Counted from the stretch's first letter, positions 1 to 9,384 are shown. The stretch: 64,000 nt of DNA from Hymenobacter sediminicola (GCF_014250515.1 NZ_CP060202.1:1919001-1983000), one strand, 5' to 3'. A program made the numbers and translations. Notes: generated from the letters alone by a model not told the origin.

Positions 1-62
1 GGGAAGTGGCCATTGGAGAAGGGAAAAGTGGAAAGAAATCAGCAGGAAAAAGCGGCAGAACG

Positions 63-407
63 CTACGCCACGCTAGTCCGACCCGACGAGGCAGTAGAGG
101 CCGGCCACAGCTGAAACAGCTGATCGAGGCGGAGCAGACGCAGGACCCGCTCCAGCACCGGCCCCACATTGTACAGCAGCACATCGGCCCCGGCGGCGCG
201 GGTCAGTAGCAGTTGCGACACCAGAAAGCTGACGCCCCGCGTGCGCAGACAGCGTAGCTGCTGGCAGTTGATGAGCAAGCAGGGCCGCTCAGTGTCGTCG
301 GTGGCCACGCTGTTCAGGCGGCGGACCAGCTGCACCGGATCAGCCGTATTCACATCTACTGTGTAGAAGCGGCTGGCATTGACGGGTAGAGAGCCGGAAT
401 GAGACAT
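63..407 (-). CDS. STAS-domain protein (anti-sigma-factor-antagonist-like)
   Basis: This is a 114-residue protein. The reading frame stays open further upstream, to about 884, but that extension has no recognisable content, so the ATG at 407 is taken as the start. The pattern fits a single STAS domain: a hydrophobic strand (CLLINCQQL, about residues 43-51), then LRTRGVSFLVSQLLL, then ADVLLYNVGPVLERVLRLLRLDQLF. STAS proteins usually act as switchable binding partners of anti-sigma kinases. The usual DxSG serine position reads LRTRG here, so a phosphorylatable serine is not evident, although the Thr could serve. The gene diverges from a CheB/CheR fusion gene, which suggests, as inference only, a shared signalling role. 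Confidence 0.6.
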   Translation of the reverse strand: MSHSGSLPVNASRFYTVDVNTADPVQLVRRLNSVATDDTERPCLLINCQQLRCLRTRGVSFLVSQLLLTRAAGADVLLYNVGPVLERVLRLLRLDQLFQLWPASTASSGRTSVA

Positions 408-940
408 TTGGCGAGAAAAATAGGTTGGAAGCAAGTGCACCAGACCACCACATGGTGTCGGTGGTGGCGTAACTACCTTAAAACTAACGCATAGGCTTAA
501 TGCCCAGCTGCGTGTTAGTACCCATTTTTGGCCTGCGTATAAATACTGAGGAGCTATAGTAGCTGGCCGACCTGCACGGTGGTATAGCCTACCTGAACAT
601 TTGCAGGCTGTTCGGGAAGAAATTGGAACGAGCCAAATAGCCAACTGGCCCCGCCGGGCCGGAGCCGCTGCCGTGGAAAGTGCTGGCCAGCAGAAGCAAT
701 GTCCCGGCTGTTTCAGGGGCGAGTGTAGTACTGCTAGCCCGGCAGCACAGGCAACCACTACCCGAAAGGCCAATGCCACAGTGGGACAGAGAGGGCACAC
801 TATTAGATAATATGCCGCAACAGTAGTAGAGCCTTCCAGCTTGTTGGGTTGGCTACCGTGAGACAACCTTCGGGTTGCGGCCAACTCTGAAAGTGTAGAT
901 TTACGTTGGTCCGTGTATTGCGGCAGCTGCTTCCTTCCTC
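408..940. other. Intergenic region between divergent STAS and CheB/CheR genes
   Basis: This 533-base stretch has no gene I can support. Open frames on both strands have no recognisable domain and look like GC-driven shadows. It should hold promoters for both divergent genes. The one candidate I can place is for the rightward gene: TTG at 875-877, 19 bases, then TAgaTTTa at 897-904, one mismatch from the Bacteroidetes -7 box. A small UUCG-tetraloop hairpin (CAACC-TTCG-GGTTG) at about 864-877 overlaps the -33 position. Confidence 0.4.
875..904 (+). promoter_or_regulatory. Candidate promoter of the CheB/CheR fusion gene
   Basis: TTG (875-877), a 19-base spacer and TAgaTTTa (897-904) resemble the Bacteroidetes sigma-A pattern TTTG/TAnnTTTG with one mismatch. 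It lies 37 bases before the ATG at 941, leaving a leader of about 30 bases. Confidence 0.35.
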
Positions 941-3900
941 ATGACTTCTCCTCCCCGTACTCCTGGTGCTACCACCGGACTGCCAGACCCTCTCGCCGGG
1001 AAGCATGCTGCCGGCACGGAAATCACCAGGCGGCGTCACCCCGGCGGCCCAGCCGACCAGTTTTACATTGTTGGTATTGGAGCTTCGGCAGGGGGCATAG
1101 AGGCTTTGGAGCAGTTTTTTCGGAACGTGCCGCCCAGCCCAGGCGTAGCATTTGTGGTGGTGATGCACCTGGCTCCCAGCCCTGATGGCCACCTGCCTGT
1201 GGTGCTGCAAAATTTCACAAGCCTGCCCGTGCTGCAGGCCCACGACGGCCTGAAGGTGCGCCCCAACGAGGTGTATGTCATTCCGCCCGACCGGGACATG
1301 AGCCTGTTGCACGGCACGCTGCTGCTGCTGCCTCCTGCCAAGCCGCGCGGCCAGCGCCTGCCCATCGACCATTTTTTCCAGTCTCTGGCAAATGATGCCC
1401 GCGAGCGAGCCATCTGCATCATCTTGTCGGGACTGGGAAATGACGGCACCATCGGGCTGAAAATGGTGATGGAAAACTTCGGAATGGTAATGGTGCAGGA
1501 CCCCAAAACCGCCGCATTCAACTCGATGCCCCGCTCAGCCATAGCCACTGAGTTTGTTGATTTTGTGCTGCCGCCCAGCCAGTTGCCGGCCAAGCTGCTG
1601 GAGTATGTTGATAAGCCGAAGCTGGTGCGCCCAGTGCGCCAGCCCGAAGACTTGGAGGCCAAGCAGCCCGATCATGCGTTGCAGAAAATCTTCCTGCTTA
1701 TCCGGACCCAGACCGGCCACGATTTTAGCTTCTACAAGCGCAACACGGTGTTCAGGCGCATAGAGCGGCGCATGAATTCCCACCACATCAAGGAATTTGC
1801 GCACTATGTGCGTTACCTACAGGAAAATCCGCAGGAAGTAGAGCAGCTGTTCAGCGAGCTGCTCATTGGTGTCACGAAGTTCTTTCGCGACCAGGACGCC
1901 TTCGTGCTGCTGAAGCAGTTTTTGCGCCCGGTACTCCAGGCAAAGCCCCTGGATAGCACCATCCGCGTATGGGCGCCCGGCTGCTCTACCGGCGAAGAGG
2001 CCTACTCGCTAGCCATCCTATTGCTGGAGCTGCTGGAAGAGCTGGAACCTACGCACACTCTCAAAATCCAGATTTTCGCCACTGATATCAACCCCGATGG
2101 CATCGACTTTGCCCGGGCCGGCCGCTACCCGGCTACCATCAGGGCCGACGTAAATGAGCAGCGGCTGCAACGGTTCTTCCACAACATCGACGGCGCGTAC
2201 CAGATTCGCAAGGAAGTGCGCGACCTGGTCATGTTTGCTCAGCACGACATTAATAAGAATGCGCCCTTTATCCGGCTGGATTTGCTGTGCTGCCGCAACC
2301 TGCTCATCTACCTGAACAGCGAGCTGCAGAAAAACCTGTTGTCTGTTTTTCACTACGCTCTCAATCCGGGTGCCTTGCTGTTTCTGGGCCCCAGCGAAAA
2401 CATGACCGGCCTGCAGGAGCAATTTGCGCCCCTAGACGTGAAGTGGAAAATCTCGCGCCGTACCGAAACGCCCACAGCACTTACGCACCTCGTCAACTTT
2501 CCCTTCGCCCGGCACAGTGCCATTGTGCCCCCCATTTCTGGCCTCATGAATCCAACTGCTACCCGCCGCGACAGTGGCCCCTTCGCCACCCTGGTGCAGC
2601 GGGCGTTGCTGCGCTCCTATGCCCCGCCTGCCGTGGTAATCAATGGCAAGGGTGAGATACTGTATGTGCACGGTCGCACGGGCAAATACCTTGAGCCCGC
2701 ACCCGGCCTGAGCAGCATGAACCTGTTCGAAATGGCCCGCGAGGAGCTTAACTTCGAGATAAGTGGGGCGGTACACCGCGCCAACCAGGAGCGCACCGAT
2801 GTAACCGTGGACAACGTGCGGGTGAAGACGGAGGCCGGCCAACAGCTGCTGCGCCTCTCGGTGCGCCACCTGCAGGAGCCAGAACAGCTAGCGGGCCTGC
2901 TACTGGTGGTGTTTGAGGACCAGCCCACGCCGCGCCGGATGCGCCAGTCGAAAAACAGCCCGGACCCAGCTGCTGACCTGAGCCGTGACGCCGTAGTAGC
3001 TGCCCTCAACAAGGAACTGCAGTATACCAAGCACCGCCTCCAGACCACGATTGAGGAAATGGAAAGCTCCCTGGAAGAGCTAAAAAGCACCAACGAGGAG
3101 TTGCAGTCGGCTAACGAGGAACTGCAAAGCACCAATGAGGAGTTCATGACCAATAAGGAGGAAATGCAGAGCCTCAACGAGGAGCTGATGACTCTGAACA
3201 TGCAGTATCAGAGCAAGTCGGAGGAGCTGGGCCATGCCGCCAATGACATGAAGAACCTGCTCGATGCCACCGAAATTGCCATCATCTTCCTTGATAATGA
3301 CATGGTGATTACGCGTTTCACTCCGCCTGTGGCTCGTATTATCAATTTGGTGGCCAGCGACATTGGCCGGCCCATCAGCCACTTTGCTTCTGGCCTGCGC
3401 CACGACCATCTGCTGCAGGATATTCAGCAGGTGCTGGACCGGCTGGTGAGCATCGAAACCACCATTCAAACCCTGAACGGCGAGTGGTATGCCATGCGCA
3501 TTCTGCCCTACCGTACCCTCGACAACTACATCAACGGCGCCGTTGTCACGTTCACCGATATTACGGAACTGAAGCGGCTGGAAGCGCAGCGCCAGTACAC
3601 CATGCGCTTCGCCGAGAGCATCGTCGAGACAGTGCGCGAGCCTATCATGGCCCTCGACCACAACCTGCAGGTACTCACCATTAGCCGCTCGTTTGCCAGC
3701 CAGTTTGGGCTAGATGCTACGGCCGTGCGGGGGCAGGCCTTGGGCGTGCTGAATGCTGGGGTGTGGAGCCACCGGGAGCTGCACAACCGCCTGCGGGAGC
3801 TACTGGACACGGATGCCCGCGAATTCGAGGATTTCCGGCTGGAAGCCGACTTCCCGGGAATGGGCCGCCGCCACGTGCTGCTTTACGCGTCCCGCATTCA

Positions 3901-3961
3901 GGGGCCCGACCACCAGACCAACGGGCTGCTGCTGGGCATGCAAGCTCTAAGCGAAGTATAA
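941..3961 (+). CDS. CheB-CheR-PAS fusion (methylesterase/methyltransferase signalling protein)
   Basis: A 1006-residue multidomain protein. Residues 41-230 form a CheB methylesterase domain with its triad visible: Ser49 in GIGASAGG, His76 in VVVMHLAP and Asp168 in SGLGNDGT. Residues 240-505 form a CheR methyltransferase with the SAM loop APGCSTGEEAYSLA (about 344-357) and DLLCCRNLLIYL (about 446). A PAS-like segment follows (about 550-645), then a glutamate-rich coiled coil (686-763, repeated NEELQS heptads) and two more PAS domains (about 765-870 and 880-1000). There is no CheB receiver domain and no kinase core, although many homologues continue into a kinase; here a separate PAS kinase gene begins 100 bases downstream. 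No chemoreceptor or motility gene is nearby, so the methylation target is unknown and classical chemotaxis is not implied. Confidence 0.93.
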   Translation: MTSPPRTPGATTGLPDPLAGKHAAGTEITRRRHPGGPADQFYIVGIGASAGGIEALEQFFRNVPPSPGVAFVVVMHLAPSPDGHLPVVLQNFTSLPVLQAHDGLKVRPNEVYVIPPDRDMSLLHGTLLLLPPAKPRGQRLPIDHFFQSLANDARERAICIILSGLGNDGTIGLKMVMENFGMVMVQDPKTAAFNSMPRSAIATEFVDFVLPPSQLPAKLLEYVDKPKLVRPVRQPEDLEAKQPDHALQKIFLLIRTQTGHDFSFYKRNTVFRRIERRMNSHHIKEFAHYVRYLQENPQEVEQLFSELLIGVTKFFRDQDAFVLLKQFLRPVLQAKPLDSTIRVWAPGCSTGEEAYSLAILLLELLEELEPTHTLKIQIFATDINPDGIDFARAGRYPATIRADVNEQRLQRFFHNIDGAYQIRKEVRDLVMFAQHDINKNAPFIRLDLLCCRNLLIYLNSELQKNLLSVFHYALNPGALLFLGPSENMTGLQEQFAPLDVKWKISRRTETPTALTHLVNFPFARHSAIVPPISGLMNPTATRRDSGPFATLVQRALLRSYAPPAVVINGKGEILYVHGRTGKYLEPAPGLSSMNLFEMAREELNFEISGAVHRANQERTDVTVDNVRVKTEAGQQLLRLSVRHLQEPEQLAGLLLVVFEDQPTPRRMRQSKNSPDPAADLSRDAVVAALNKELQYTKHRLQTTIEEMESSLEELKSTNEELQSANEELQSTNEEFMTNKEEMQSLNEELMTLNMQYQSKSEELGHAANDMKNLLDATEIAIIFLDNDMVITRFTPPVARIINLVASDIGRPISHFASGLRHDHLLQDIQQVLDRLVSIETTIQTLNGEWYAMRILPYRTLDNYINGAVVTFTDITELKRLEAQRQYTMRFAESIVETVREPIMALDHNLQVLTISRSFASQFGLDATAVRGQALGVLNAGVWSHRELHNRLRELLDTDAREFEDFRLEADFPGMGRRHVLLYASRIQGPDHQTNGLLLGMQALSEV

Positions 3962-4061
3962 CCAGCTCAACAGGAACTAAGCCTTACCCGTTGCGTAGGC
4001 ACGTAAAGACGCAAACACCGGTCAGGCTCCCTTACAGTCGAAGGACTCTTAACTGAAGACC

Positions 4062-6050
4062 ATGGACGACAATGCAGCCGATTTTCCTTCTTCTCCAACC
4101 AACTCCGTACTGCAGGAACTGCGGGAAAAAGCCGAGAGTCGGCGGCGGTTGGTAACGCAGAGTTTCGGCGACAAAACGCCGGAACAAATGCTGCGGCTGA
4201 CTCAGGACCTGCAGGTGCACCAGATAGAGCTGGAAATGCAATGCGAGGAGCTGATGCTGGCCCAGCAGGAGGCCGACCATCTGCGCGCCCAGTACGTCGA
4301 CCTCTATGATTTTGCGCCGGTAGGGTATTGTACCCTGCGCCCCGATGGCACCATCACACAGCTCAACCTGCGCTGCAGCCAGATGCTGGGCTCCGTGCGG
4401 CAGCGCCTGCTGGGGCGTCGCTTCGGTGTGTTTGTGCCGATGGCCGAGCGCCACCGCTTCGCCGATTTCTTGGCCCGCATCTTCAGCTCTGGGCGCCAGG
4501 AAACCTGCGAGCTGGAAATGCGCCTTGACAATGAAACCAGCTTTTTTGCGCAGTGCATCGGGCTGGTGATTGAGCTGCCGGAAGGACAGCCCCCTACGCA
4601 CTGCCGGGTAGCCCTACTTGATATTACCGAACGCCGCCAGGCGGTAGCGGAGTTGGCCACTAGTGAAAGCCGCTTCCGGACGCTCTTCGAGCAAAGCGCC
4701 GACGCCGTGCTGCTGGTGCGTAACCGCTACATCGTCGACTGCAATGAGGCTGCTATGCAGTTGGCCGGTGCCCGGCATAAGAAAGACTTGGTTGGCCAGA
4801 CGTTGCAATTCAATGTGCCCGAGCAGCAGCCCGATGGCCGCCTGAGCCAACAGCTGATTGAGCACCACGAAGCTGTTGTAAAAGCCAAAGGCGCGCACCG
4901 CTTCGAGTGGTACCGCTACAATTTGCAGGGCAAGCCGCTGTGGCTCGAAATTACGCTGACCAATATTGCCGTGGCGGGGGAGCACCTCATCCATGCCGTG
5001 TGGCGCGACATTACGGAGATGCGCGCCGCCCGTGAGCATCTGCGGGCCGAAAAGGAATTCTCCGAAAGCCTGCTCGACAATAGTATTGACGGTATTGTGG
5101 CCCTCGACCAGGAAGGGCGTATTACGGCCTGGAACCGGGAAGCCGAGCTCTACTCGGGCCTACCCCAAGCGGCGGTGCTGGGCAAAAGCATCTACTCCAT
5201 CTTTCCTCGTTTCGACACGCCGGATGCGCGTACCGTCTTTCAGCAGGTGTTGCAGGGGGAGCGAATTATGCAAAGCGGCCTGCCCTTTGTAAGTCGTCCT
5301 GGCCAGTTTGACGCGTATCTGGTGCCCTTGCGCGGCACCTGCGAGGAAAGCATATCCGGCGTGCTGGCCGTCATCCGCGACGTGACGGAGCGCAACCGCC
5401 TGCTGGAAGAAGCCACCCGGCTCAAGCTCAACCAGCAGCAGGAAGTGCTATCGGCCATCCTCAAGACCCAGGAAGCGGAGCGCAAACGCATTGCCGAGGC
5501 TCTGCACAATGGGGTAGGCCAGCTGCTCTACGCTACCAAGCTGCACCTGGAGCGGACCAGCGCCAACAACAAGCGCGAGAAAAGCCTGGCCTTGCTCGAT
5601 GAAGCCATTAAGATGACCCGCAGTATCTCTTTCGAGCTGACGCCCGGCATCCTGGAAGACTTTGGGTTGAAATATGCCTTGGAAGAGCTGGTTCGGCGTA
5701 TTCCACGGTCCAGCATCAAAGCCCATATGAACCTGGAAGGCCTGGACGAGCCACTGCCGGAACTGCTGGAGCTGGCCATCTACCGCATGCTGCAGGAGCT
5801 GTTCAACAACATTATCAAGCACGCCCAGGCCCAGGAGGTATTTATTCACGTGGTCCGCGAAGGCAACCAGCTGTCCATTTCAGTGGAGGACAATGGCCAG
5901 GGCTTCGATGTGGCGCAAAGCAATGCACACCTCCACGGCATTGGGCTACCCGGCATCCGCAACCGGGTGGGCTTGCTCGGCGGCACCCTCACCATCGACT
6001 CGCGCCCTGGCCAGGGCACTATCGTCAGCATCGAGTTACCGGTGAAATAA
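4062..6050 (+). CDS. PAS-domain sensor histidine kinase (HisKA_3 type)
   Basis: A 662-residue protein without predicted membrane segments, so probably cytoplasmic. About residues 1-75 are a helical leader, followed by three PAS-type domains (about 76-190, 200-325 and 330-450) that end in the typical DITERR, DITEMR and DVTERN junctions. The kinase core is of the NarL-partner class: the phospho-acceptor is His482 in RIAEALHNGVGQLL, and the ATPase has LQELFNNIIKHAQ (N box), DNGQGFDV and GIGLPGIRNRVGLLGG. HN replaces the more common HD after the histidine. It lies 100 bases after the CheB/CheR fusion on the same strand and probably works with it. No response regulator is present in the window. 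ATG 4062 opens the domain-bearing frame. Confidence 0.92.
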   Translation: MDDNAADFPSSPTNSVLQELREKAESRRRLVTQSFGDKTPEQMLRLTQDLQVHQIELEMQCEELMLAQQEADHLRAQYVDLYDFAPVGYCTLRPDGTITQLNLRCSQMLGSVRQRLLGRRFGVFVPMAERHRFADFLARIFSSGRQETCELEMRLDNETSFFAQCIGLVIELPEGQPPTHCRVALLDITERRQAVAELATSESRFRTLFEQSADAVLLVRNRYIVDCNEAAMQLAGARHKKDLVGQTLQFNVPEQQPDGRLSQQLIEHHEAVVKAKGAHRFEWYRYNLQGKPLWLEITLTNIAVAGEHLIHAVWRDITEMRAAREHLRAEKEFSESLLDNSIDGIVALDQEGRITAWNREAELYSGLPQAAVLGKSIYSIFPRFDTPDARTVFQQVLQGERIMQSGLPFVSRPGQFDAYLVPLRGTCEESISGVLAVIRDVTERNRLLEEATRLKLNQQQEVLSAILKTQEAERKRIAEALHNGVGQLLYATKLHLERTSANNKREKSLALLDEAIKMTRSISFELTPGILEDFGLKYALEELVRRIPRSSIKAHMNLEGLDEPLPELLELAIYRMLQELFNNIIKHAQAQEVFIHVVREGNQLSISVEDNGQGFDVAQSNAHLHGIGLPGIRNRVGLLGGTLTIDSRPGQGTIVSIELPVK

Positions 6051-6115
6051 GCATGCTGCTGGACTGGGGAAGCAGTTTTCGGCCGCAAGGGCAGCATAAG
6101 CCACCAGCTTGGGCC

Positions 6116-8290
6116 CTAAAGCCGGATACCAATGCCCGGCCCGAACAGGAAGAACAAGGAGCGTTTGTTCATCAGGTAGCCGCCGCCGAGGTAGAGCGGA
6201 AAGGTGAGCTTGGCATCGGAGCGGGTAGGGTAGACGGAGCCCAGCACCACCAACCCCAGGTCGCGCTTGATATCCGGGTCCTGGCTTAGGTTGAAAGCAT
6301 TGAGCGCTACGAAGCCCGCGCCAATCTTGTAGGGCCGCAGCTTGTTGATTTTGGTGGGGTGATAAAAGCTGAACTGCGCCAGCGTGGCCAGCGAGATACC
6401 GCCAAATGACGTGAAGCTCGATTCGCCCTTATACTTGGTGAGCAGACCGCCCGGAAAGCTGATGTCGATGTCGAACTTCACGCGCCGCTGCAACACCAGC
6501 TCCAACTTCTGCGTGAAACCGGCCTCCTGATACTGCGCCTGCGTGTGCCGCACCGTCACGATGATGGTACTCCAGTCGTCGAGCAGGTAGGTTTTACGGG
6601 CCGAAAGCAGGCTGTTGAGGCTGATATTGCCGACCTGGCACTGCTTGTCGCGGTAGAAGGCGGCCCGCACCGAGGTTTCGTCGGGGCACACTACCACGTT
6701 GTCGAGGGTGCGCATCTCAATCAGTTCCCCCTTGGCATTCTGCGTCCGGATATCAAAGGTCAGGTACTGCTTGCCATAGAGCTGCTTGTCGGAGTCGATG
6801 CCAGCCGTATTGAAGCTGAATACCACGTCGCTCACTGTCCGGTCGTAGAGCACGGGCCCGTTGAAGCGCGTCATCGGGCGAACCGACTCGCCAAACGTCA
6901 CGCCCACGAAATCGAGCGGGTGAGGCCGCTGAAACTCCCGCACCGACAGGCTCTGGCCCGTAGGAGTGCCGGCATTGAAGATAGTTATGCGCTTTTTGTC
7001 GATGGTGACCGGTACCTGAATGCGGTAGACCACGGCCGCGTCCGTCCGGATACTAGAATCGGACGGAATTACCTGCACATCCTCGAAGTGAAACCGCGCC
7101 CGTGCCAACGACTCGCCTTCCAGCCGCACATCTATCGTTTCGCCGGGGTTTACATTGGTACTGTTGGTCCAGTCGCCGCCGCGGTGGCGCACACTCACGG
7201 CGTTGATGGTGGTTTTGGGCGAGATATTGAAATTGGTGATGTACTTGGCTTGGTCGTTTTCTTTGATGTAGAGGTAGCTGTCGGTTTGGCGGTGGGTGTT
7301 GTACACGCGCAGCCAGCACAGCACCCGGTCGTTGGTCAGATACTGGCGCGTAAATACTTCGGCAATTAGCGCGCCGCCGGCTTCCTCTTGTTCTTCAATA
7401 CGGTAAGTGCGCTTCAGGTCGAAGGTGCGGCCGTTGTCGAGAATCAGCTCCACGCCTTTGCGCCGCGACACTTCATCGAGCGTGATTTCCTTTTTATCGA
7501 CGCTCAGAAAGCGCAGCCGGGAGGCCTTCACTGTAAAGTCCTGCCGAATAGGTGGCAGCGCGTAACTGATGCGGCGGTTGTTGTCGGTGAGGAATGGCCG
7601 CTCTGTTTGTGCCTGCACCGTGAGCAGGCGGCTACCCAGCGCATTGGGCAGCACGTGCAGCCGCAGCCCGCCCTTCTCCTGCGTGATGCGGTAGTCGATG
7701 TCGCGCCCCTTGGTCCAGTCGGCGGTAGTTCGGATGTTTTTGAGGTTGTTGCTGCTCAACTCAAACACCTTTTCCTCGCCCACAAACAGCTCCGTATCAG
7801 TAAGACGCAGCTCCAAAGTCGTGCGCGTCACGGGCAGCAGATTCACCGTCTGGGTGCGGGGCGCGGCGCCCACTGAGTCAGGGGCCTGCATGAAGGTGAG
7901 GCGCAGAAACCGAGAAGCCGTCAGTTCCTTGAAGCGGATTTTGGCGCGGTAGAACTGGCCGCCCGGCACGGCCGTCAGTGAATCGAGCAGCAGAAAGTCG
8001 GCGGAGCGCACAAGACGGAGCGGCTTGCCGGCCCGGAAGTTTTCAGGATATACCTCTAGCTCGGCCGTTTCGTCTTCCTGGCCATAGTAGAAGTACAGGC
8101 TGGCCTCATTCTGCACCATCACTGTGTTGCGGCTCAGCAAGTAGCGCGTGGTATCGGTGCGCAGGGCTAACTCGCGTAGCAGTCCGCCAGCAGCAGGTTG
8201 CTGCGCCGAAACGGCCAGTGAAGTCAGCAAAAAGCTCAGCAGCACGAACAAGCTGGGCACAAGCAGGCGGAATCCCGGGTGAAAGCGCAC
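6116..8290 (-). CDS. Secreted or outer-membrane protein of unknown function, 724 residues
   Basis: I do not recognise the family. A GTG start at 8290 gives a clear signal peptide: basic MRFHPGFR, a hydrophobic stretch rich in L, V and F, then an AVSAQQ cleavage site. The body alternates hydrophobic and polar residues as in stacked beta-sandwich domains. The last 130 or so residues (from about QKLELVLQRRVKFDIDISFP) look like outer-membrane beta strands with glycines, ending GPGIGIRL, so a C-terminal barrel or barrel-like anchor is plausible. No catalytic motif is seen. It is convergent with the histidine kinase gene. A perfect TAccTTTG box on the minus strand (8357-8364) lies 67 bases before the start. 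Confidence 0.65.
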   Translation of the reverse strand: MRFHPGFRLLVPSLFVLLSFLLTSLAVSAQQPAAGGLLRELALRTDTTRYLLSRNTVMVQNEASLYFYYGQEDETAELEVYPENFRAGKPLRLVRSADFLLLDSLTAVPGGQFYRAKIRFKELTASRFLRLTFMQAPDSVGAAPRTQTVNLLPVTRTTLELRLTDTELFVGEEKVFELSSNNLKNIRTTADWTKGRDIDYRITQEKGGLRLHVLPNALGSRLLTVQAQTERPFLTDNNRRISYALPPIRQDFTVKASRLRFLSVDKKEITLDEVSRRKGVELILDNGRTFDLKRTYRIEEQEEAGGALIAEVFTRQYLTNDRVLCWLRVYNTHRQTDSYLYIKENDQAKYITNFNISPKTTINAVSVRHRGGDWTNSTNVNPGETIDVRLEGESLARARFHFEDVQVIPSDSSIRTDAAVVYRIQVPVTIDKKRITIFNAGTPTGQSLSVREFQRPHPLDFVGVTFGESVRPMTRFNGPVLYDRTVSDVVFSFNTAGIDSDKQLYGKQYLTFDIRTQNAKGELIEMRTLDNVVVCPDETSVRAAFYRDKQCQVGNISLNSLLSARKTYLLDDWSTIIVTVRHTQAQYQEAGFTQKLELVLQRRVKFDIDISFPGGLLTKYKGESSFTSFGGISLATLAQFSFYHPTKINKLRPYKIGAGFVALNAFNLSQDPDIKRDLGLVVLGSVYPTRSDAKLTFPLYLGGGYLMNKRSLFFLFGPGIGIRL

Positions 8291-8356
8291 GGGGCAGGGC
8301 AGTATCAGAAGATGAGAAGGCAGAAGCCGGCCGCAGCCTTGGCTCCCCTAAGGGGG

Positions 8357-8364
8357 CAAAGGTA
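8357..8364 (-). promoter_or_regulatory. -7 promoter box for the 724-residue secreted protein
   Basis: The minus strand reads TACCTTTG, a perfect match to TAnnTTTG. The start codon is 67 bases downstream. No clear TTG is seen at the expected upstream distance, so only the -7 element is called. Confidence 0.4.
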
Positions 8365-8489
8365 GGGCCCCCAGCATGGAACCGGATAAGAAAAGTTGCT
8401 TTTCTGTGCTGCCCTGCCGGTGGCTACGTGGCTGTGCTTGCGGCCGGAGTCGCTGCCTGACCTATGCTGTTACAGTTAGCGCAGTAAAT

Positions 8490-8525
8490 AAAAAAGCCTC
8501 CCGCATCATGCGGAAGGCTTTTTTT
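8490..8525 (-). terminator. Terminator after tRNA-Glu copy 1
   Basis: AAAAAAGCCT and AGGCTTTTTTT flank CCGCAT and ATGCGG around a one-base centre. The hairpin is flanked by A and T runs and can act in both directions. It begins just downstream of the minus-strand tRNA. Confidence 0.85.
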
Positions 8526-8526
8526 G

Positions 8527-8598
8527 TAGTCCGTAGGGGAATCGAACCCCTGTTGGTAGAATGAAAATCTACTGTCCTAACCCCTAGACGAACGGACC
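8527..8598 (-). tRNA. tRNA-Glu (UUC), copy 1
   Basis: The minus strand folds into a 72-base cloverleaf. The acceptor GGTCCGT pairs with ACGGACT (first pair G-U) with discriminator A, the anticodon stem is GTAGA/TCTAC, and the loop TTTTCAT gives anticodon UUC. The T arm is AGGGG/CCCCT around TTCGATT. No CCA is encoded. It is identical to the copy at 15700-15771, including the leader. Confidence 0.95.
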
Positions 8599-8629
8599 AT
8601 GATAAACGGCGTTTTCCGTTTTGGTGGTG

Positions 8630-8661
8630 CAAAGATAAGACGCGAAAAAGGTATCCTGCAA
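8630..8661 (-). promoter_or_regulatory. Promoter of tRNA-Glu copy 1
   Basis: On the minus strand, TTG (8661-8659), a 21-base spacer and TAtcTTTG (8637-8630) match the Bacteroidetes promoter. The mature tRNA begins 32 bases downstream, leaving a 5' leader with a small AACGG/CCGTT hairpin. Confidence 0.7.
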
Positions 8662-8676
8662 GTCCTGAGCTATGAT

Positions 8677-9384
8677 TTACGCGGATTTTTGCCGGCGTTG
8701 GTCCCACCAGATGTAGGCTCCGAACAGCAGCAGGCTCACGCCGGACACCCATAGCAGGCCGGTTTTCAGACGGTTGCTTTCCTCGCCGAGGTAGGCCAGC
8801 AGCGCAATTAGGGGCACTACGCCGGCCACTGTGGCGGCCATAAATTTCCAGTAGCCCATGCGTGCTACCCCCGCTACAAAGCTGATGGCATCGTCGGAAA
8901 GGGCAGGAGAGAGGCGCGCAATAACCACGGCCCACACGCCATAGCGCTCCACAATCCCAATGACTTTCTTTTCGGTTTTGCGCCCCAGCAGCCGCGCCAC
9001 GAACGACTCGCCCATCAGCCGGCCCAGGCCGTAGCCCACCGTGGAGGCCATCACCACTCCTGTTAGGGCCAGTAAGGAACCCCACCACGGCCCGTACGCC
9101 AGGATGGCTACCAGAATCAGGGCCACCACATTTACCACAAACAGAAACATCTGCACCACCATCAGCCCCACGAGTACTACTGGCCCCCAATTGCCGAACT
9201 GCTCCATCCAAGCGGAAATACGGGCTTGTTCGCCACTTTTCAGGGCCGAAAAGGCTTCCTGCACCGCCGCCTGAAATGCGGGCCAGAAGAAATAGGTGGC
9301 TACCAGCGCCACCACAAACGAGAGCGACAGATACAAAGGCAGGCGGGAGGAACGGCGGCGGGGAGCAGTGGCAGTAGCAGGCAT
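8677..9384 (-). CDS. TVP38/TMEM64 family (DedA-like) membrane protein
   Basis: A 235-residue integral membrane protein. Start ATG 9384 is chosen because the hydrophobic core follows a short basic stretch (PRRRSSR); the longer open frame upstream has no domain content. Hydrophobic segments lie at about residues 15-35, 65-95, 100-120, 150-165 and 180-225. The family core is visible as GYGLGRLMGE followed by ERYGVWAVVIARLSPALSDD and FVAGVARMGYWKF, matching the VTT/SNARE-associated domain with its conserved Arg and Pro. Related proteins are linked to lipid scrambling or membrane homeostasis; the substrate here is unknown. It diverges from the GH15 gene. Confidence 0.85.
   Translation of the reverse strand: MPATATAPRRRSSRLPLYLSLSFVVALVATYFFWPAFQAAVQEAFSALKSGEQARISAWMEQFGNWGPVVLVGLMVVQMFLFVVNVVALILVAILAYGPWWGSLLALTGVVMASTVGYGLGRLMGESFVARLLGRKTEKKVIGIVERYGVWAVVIARLSPALSDDAISFVAGVARMGYWKFMAATVAGVVPLIALLAYLGEESNRLKTGLLWVSGVSLLLFGAYIWWDQRRQKSA

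Noticed and set aside
408..884. N-terminal extension of the STAS protein
   Set aside because: The frame is open but the extension is rich in Cys, Ala and Pro with no pattern; the STAS fold starts near the internal ATG at 407.
8462..9211. Two protein-coding frames sharing an identical peptide near 8600 and 15750
   Set aside because: The shared peptide is only the antisense or sense reading of the duplicated tRNA-Glu cassette.
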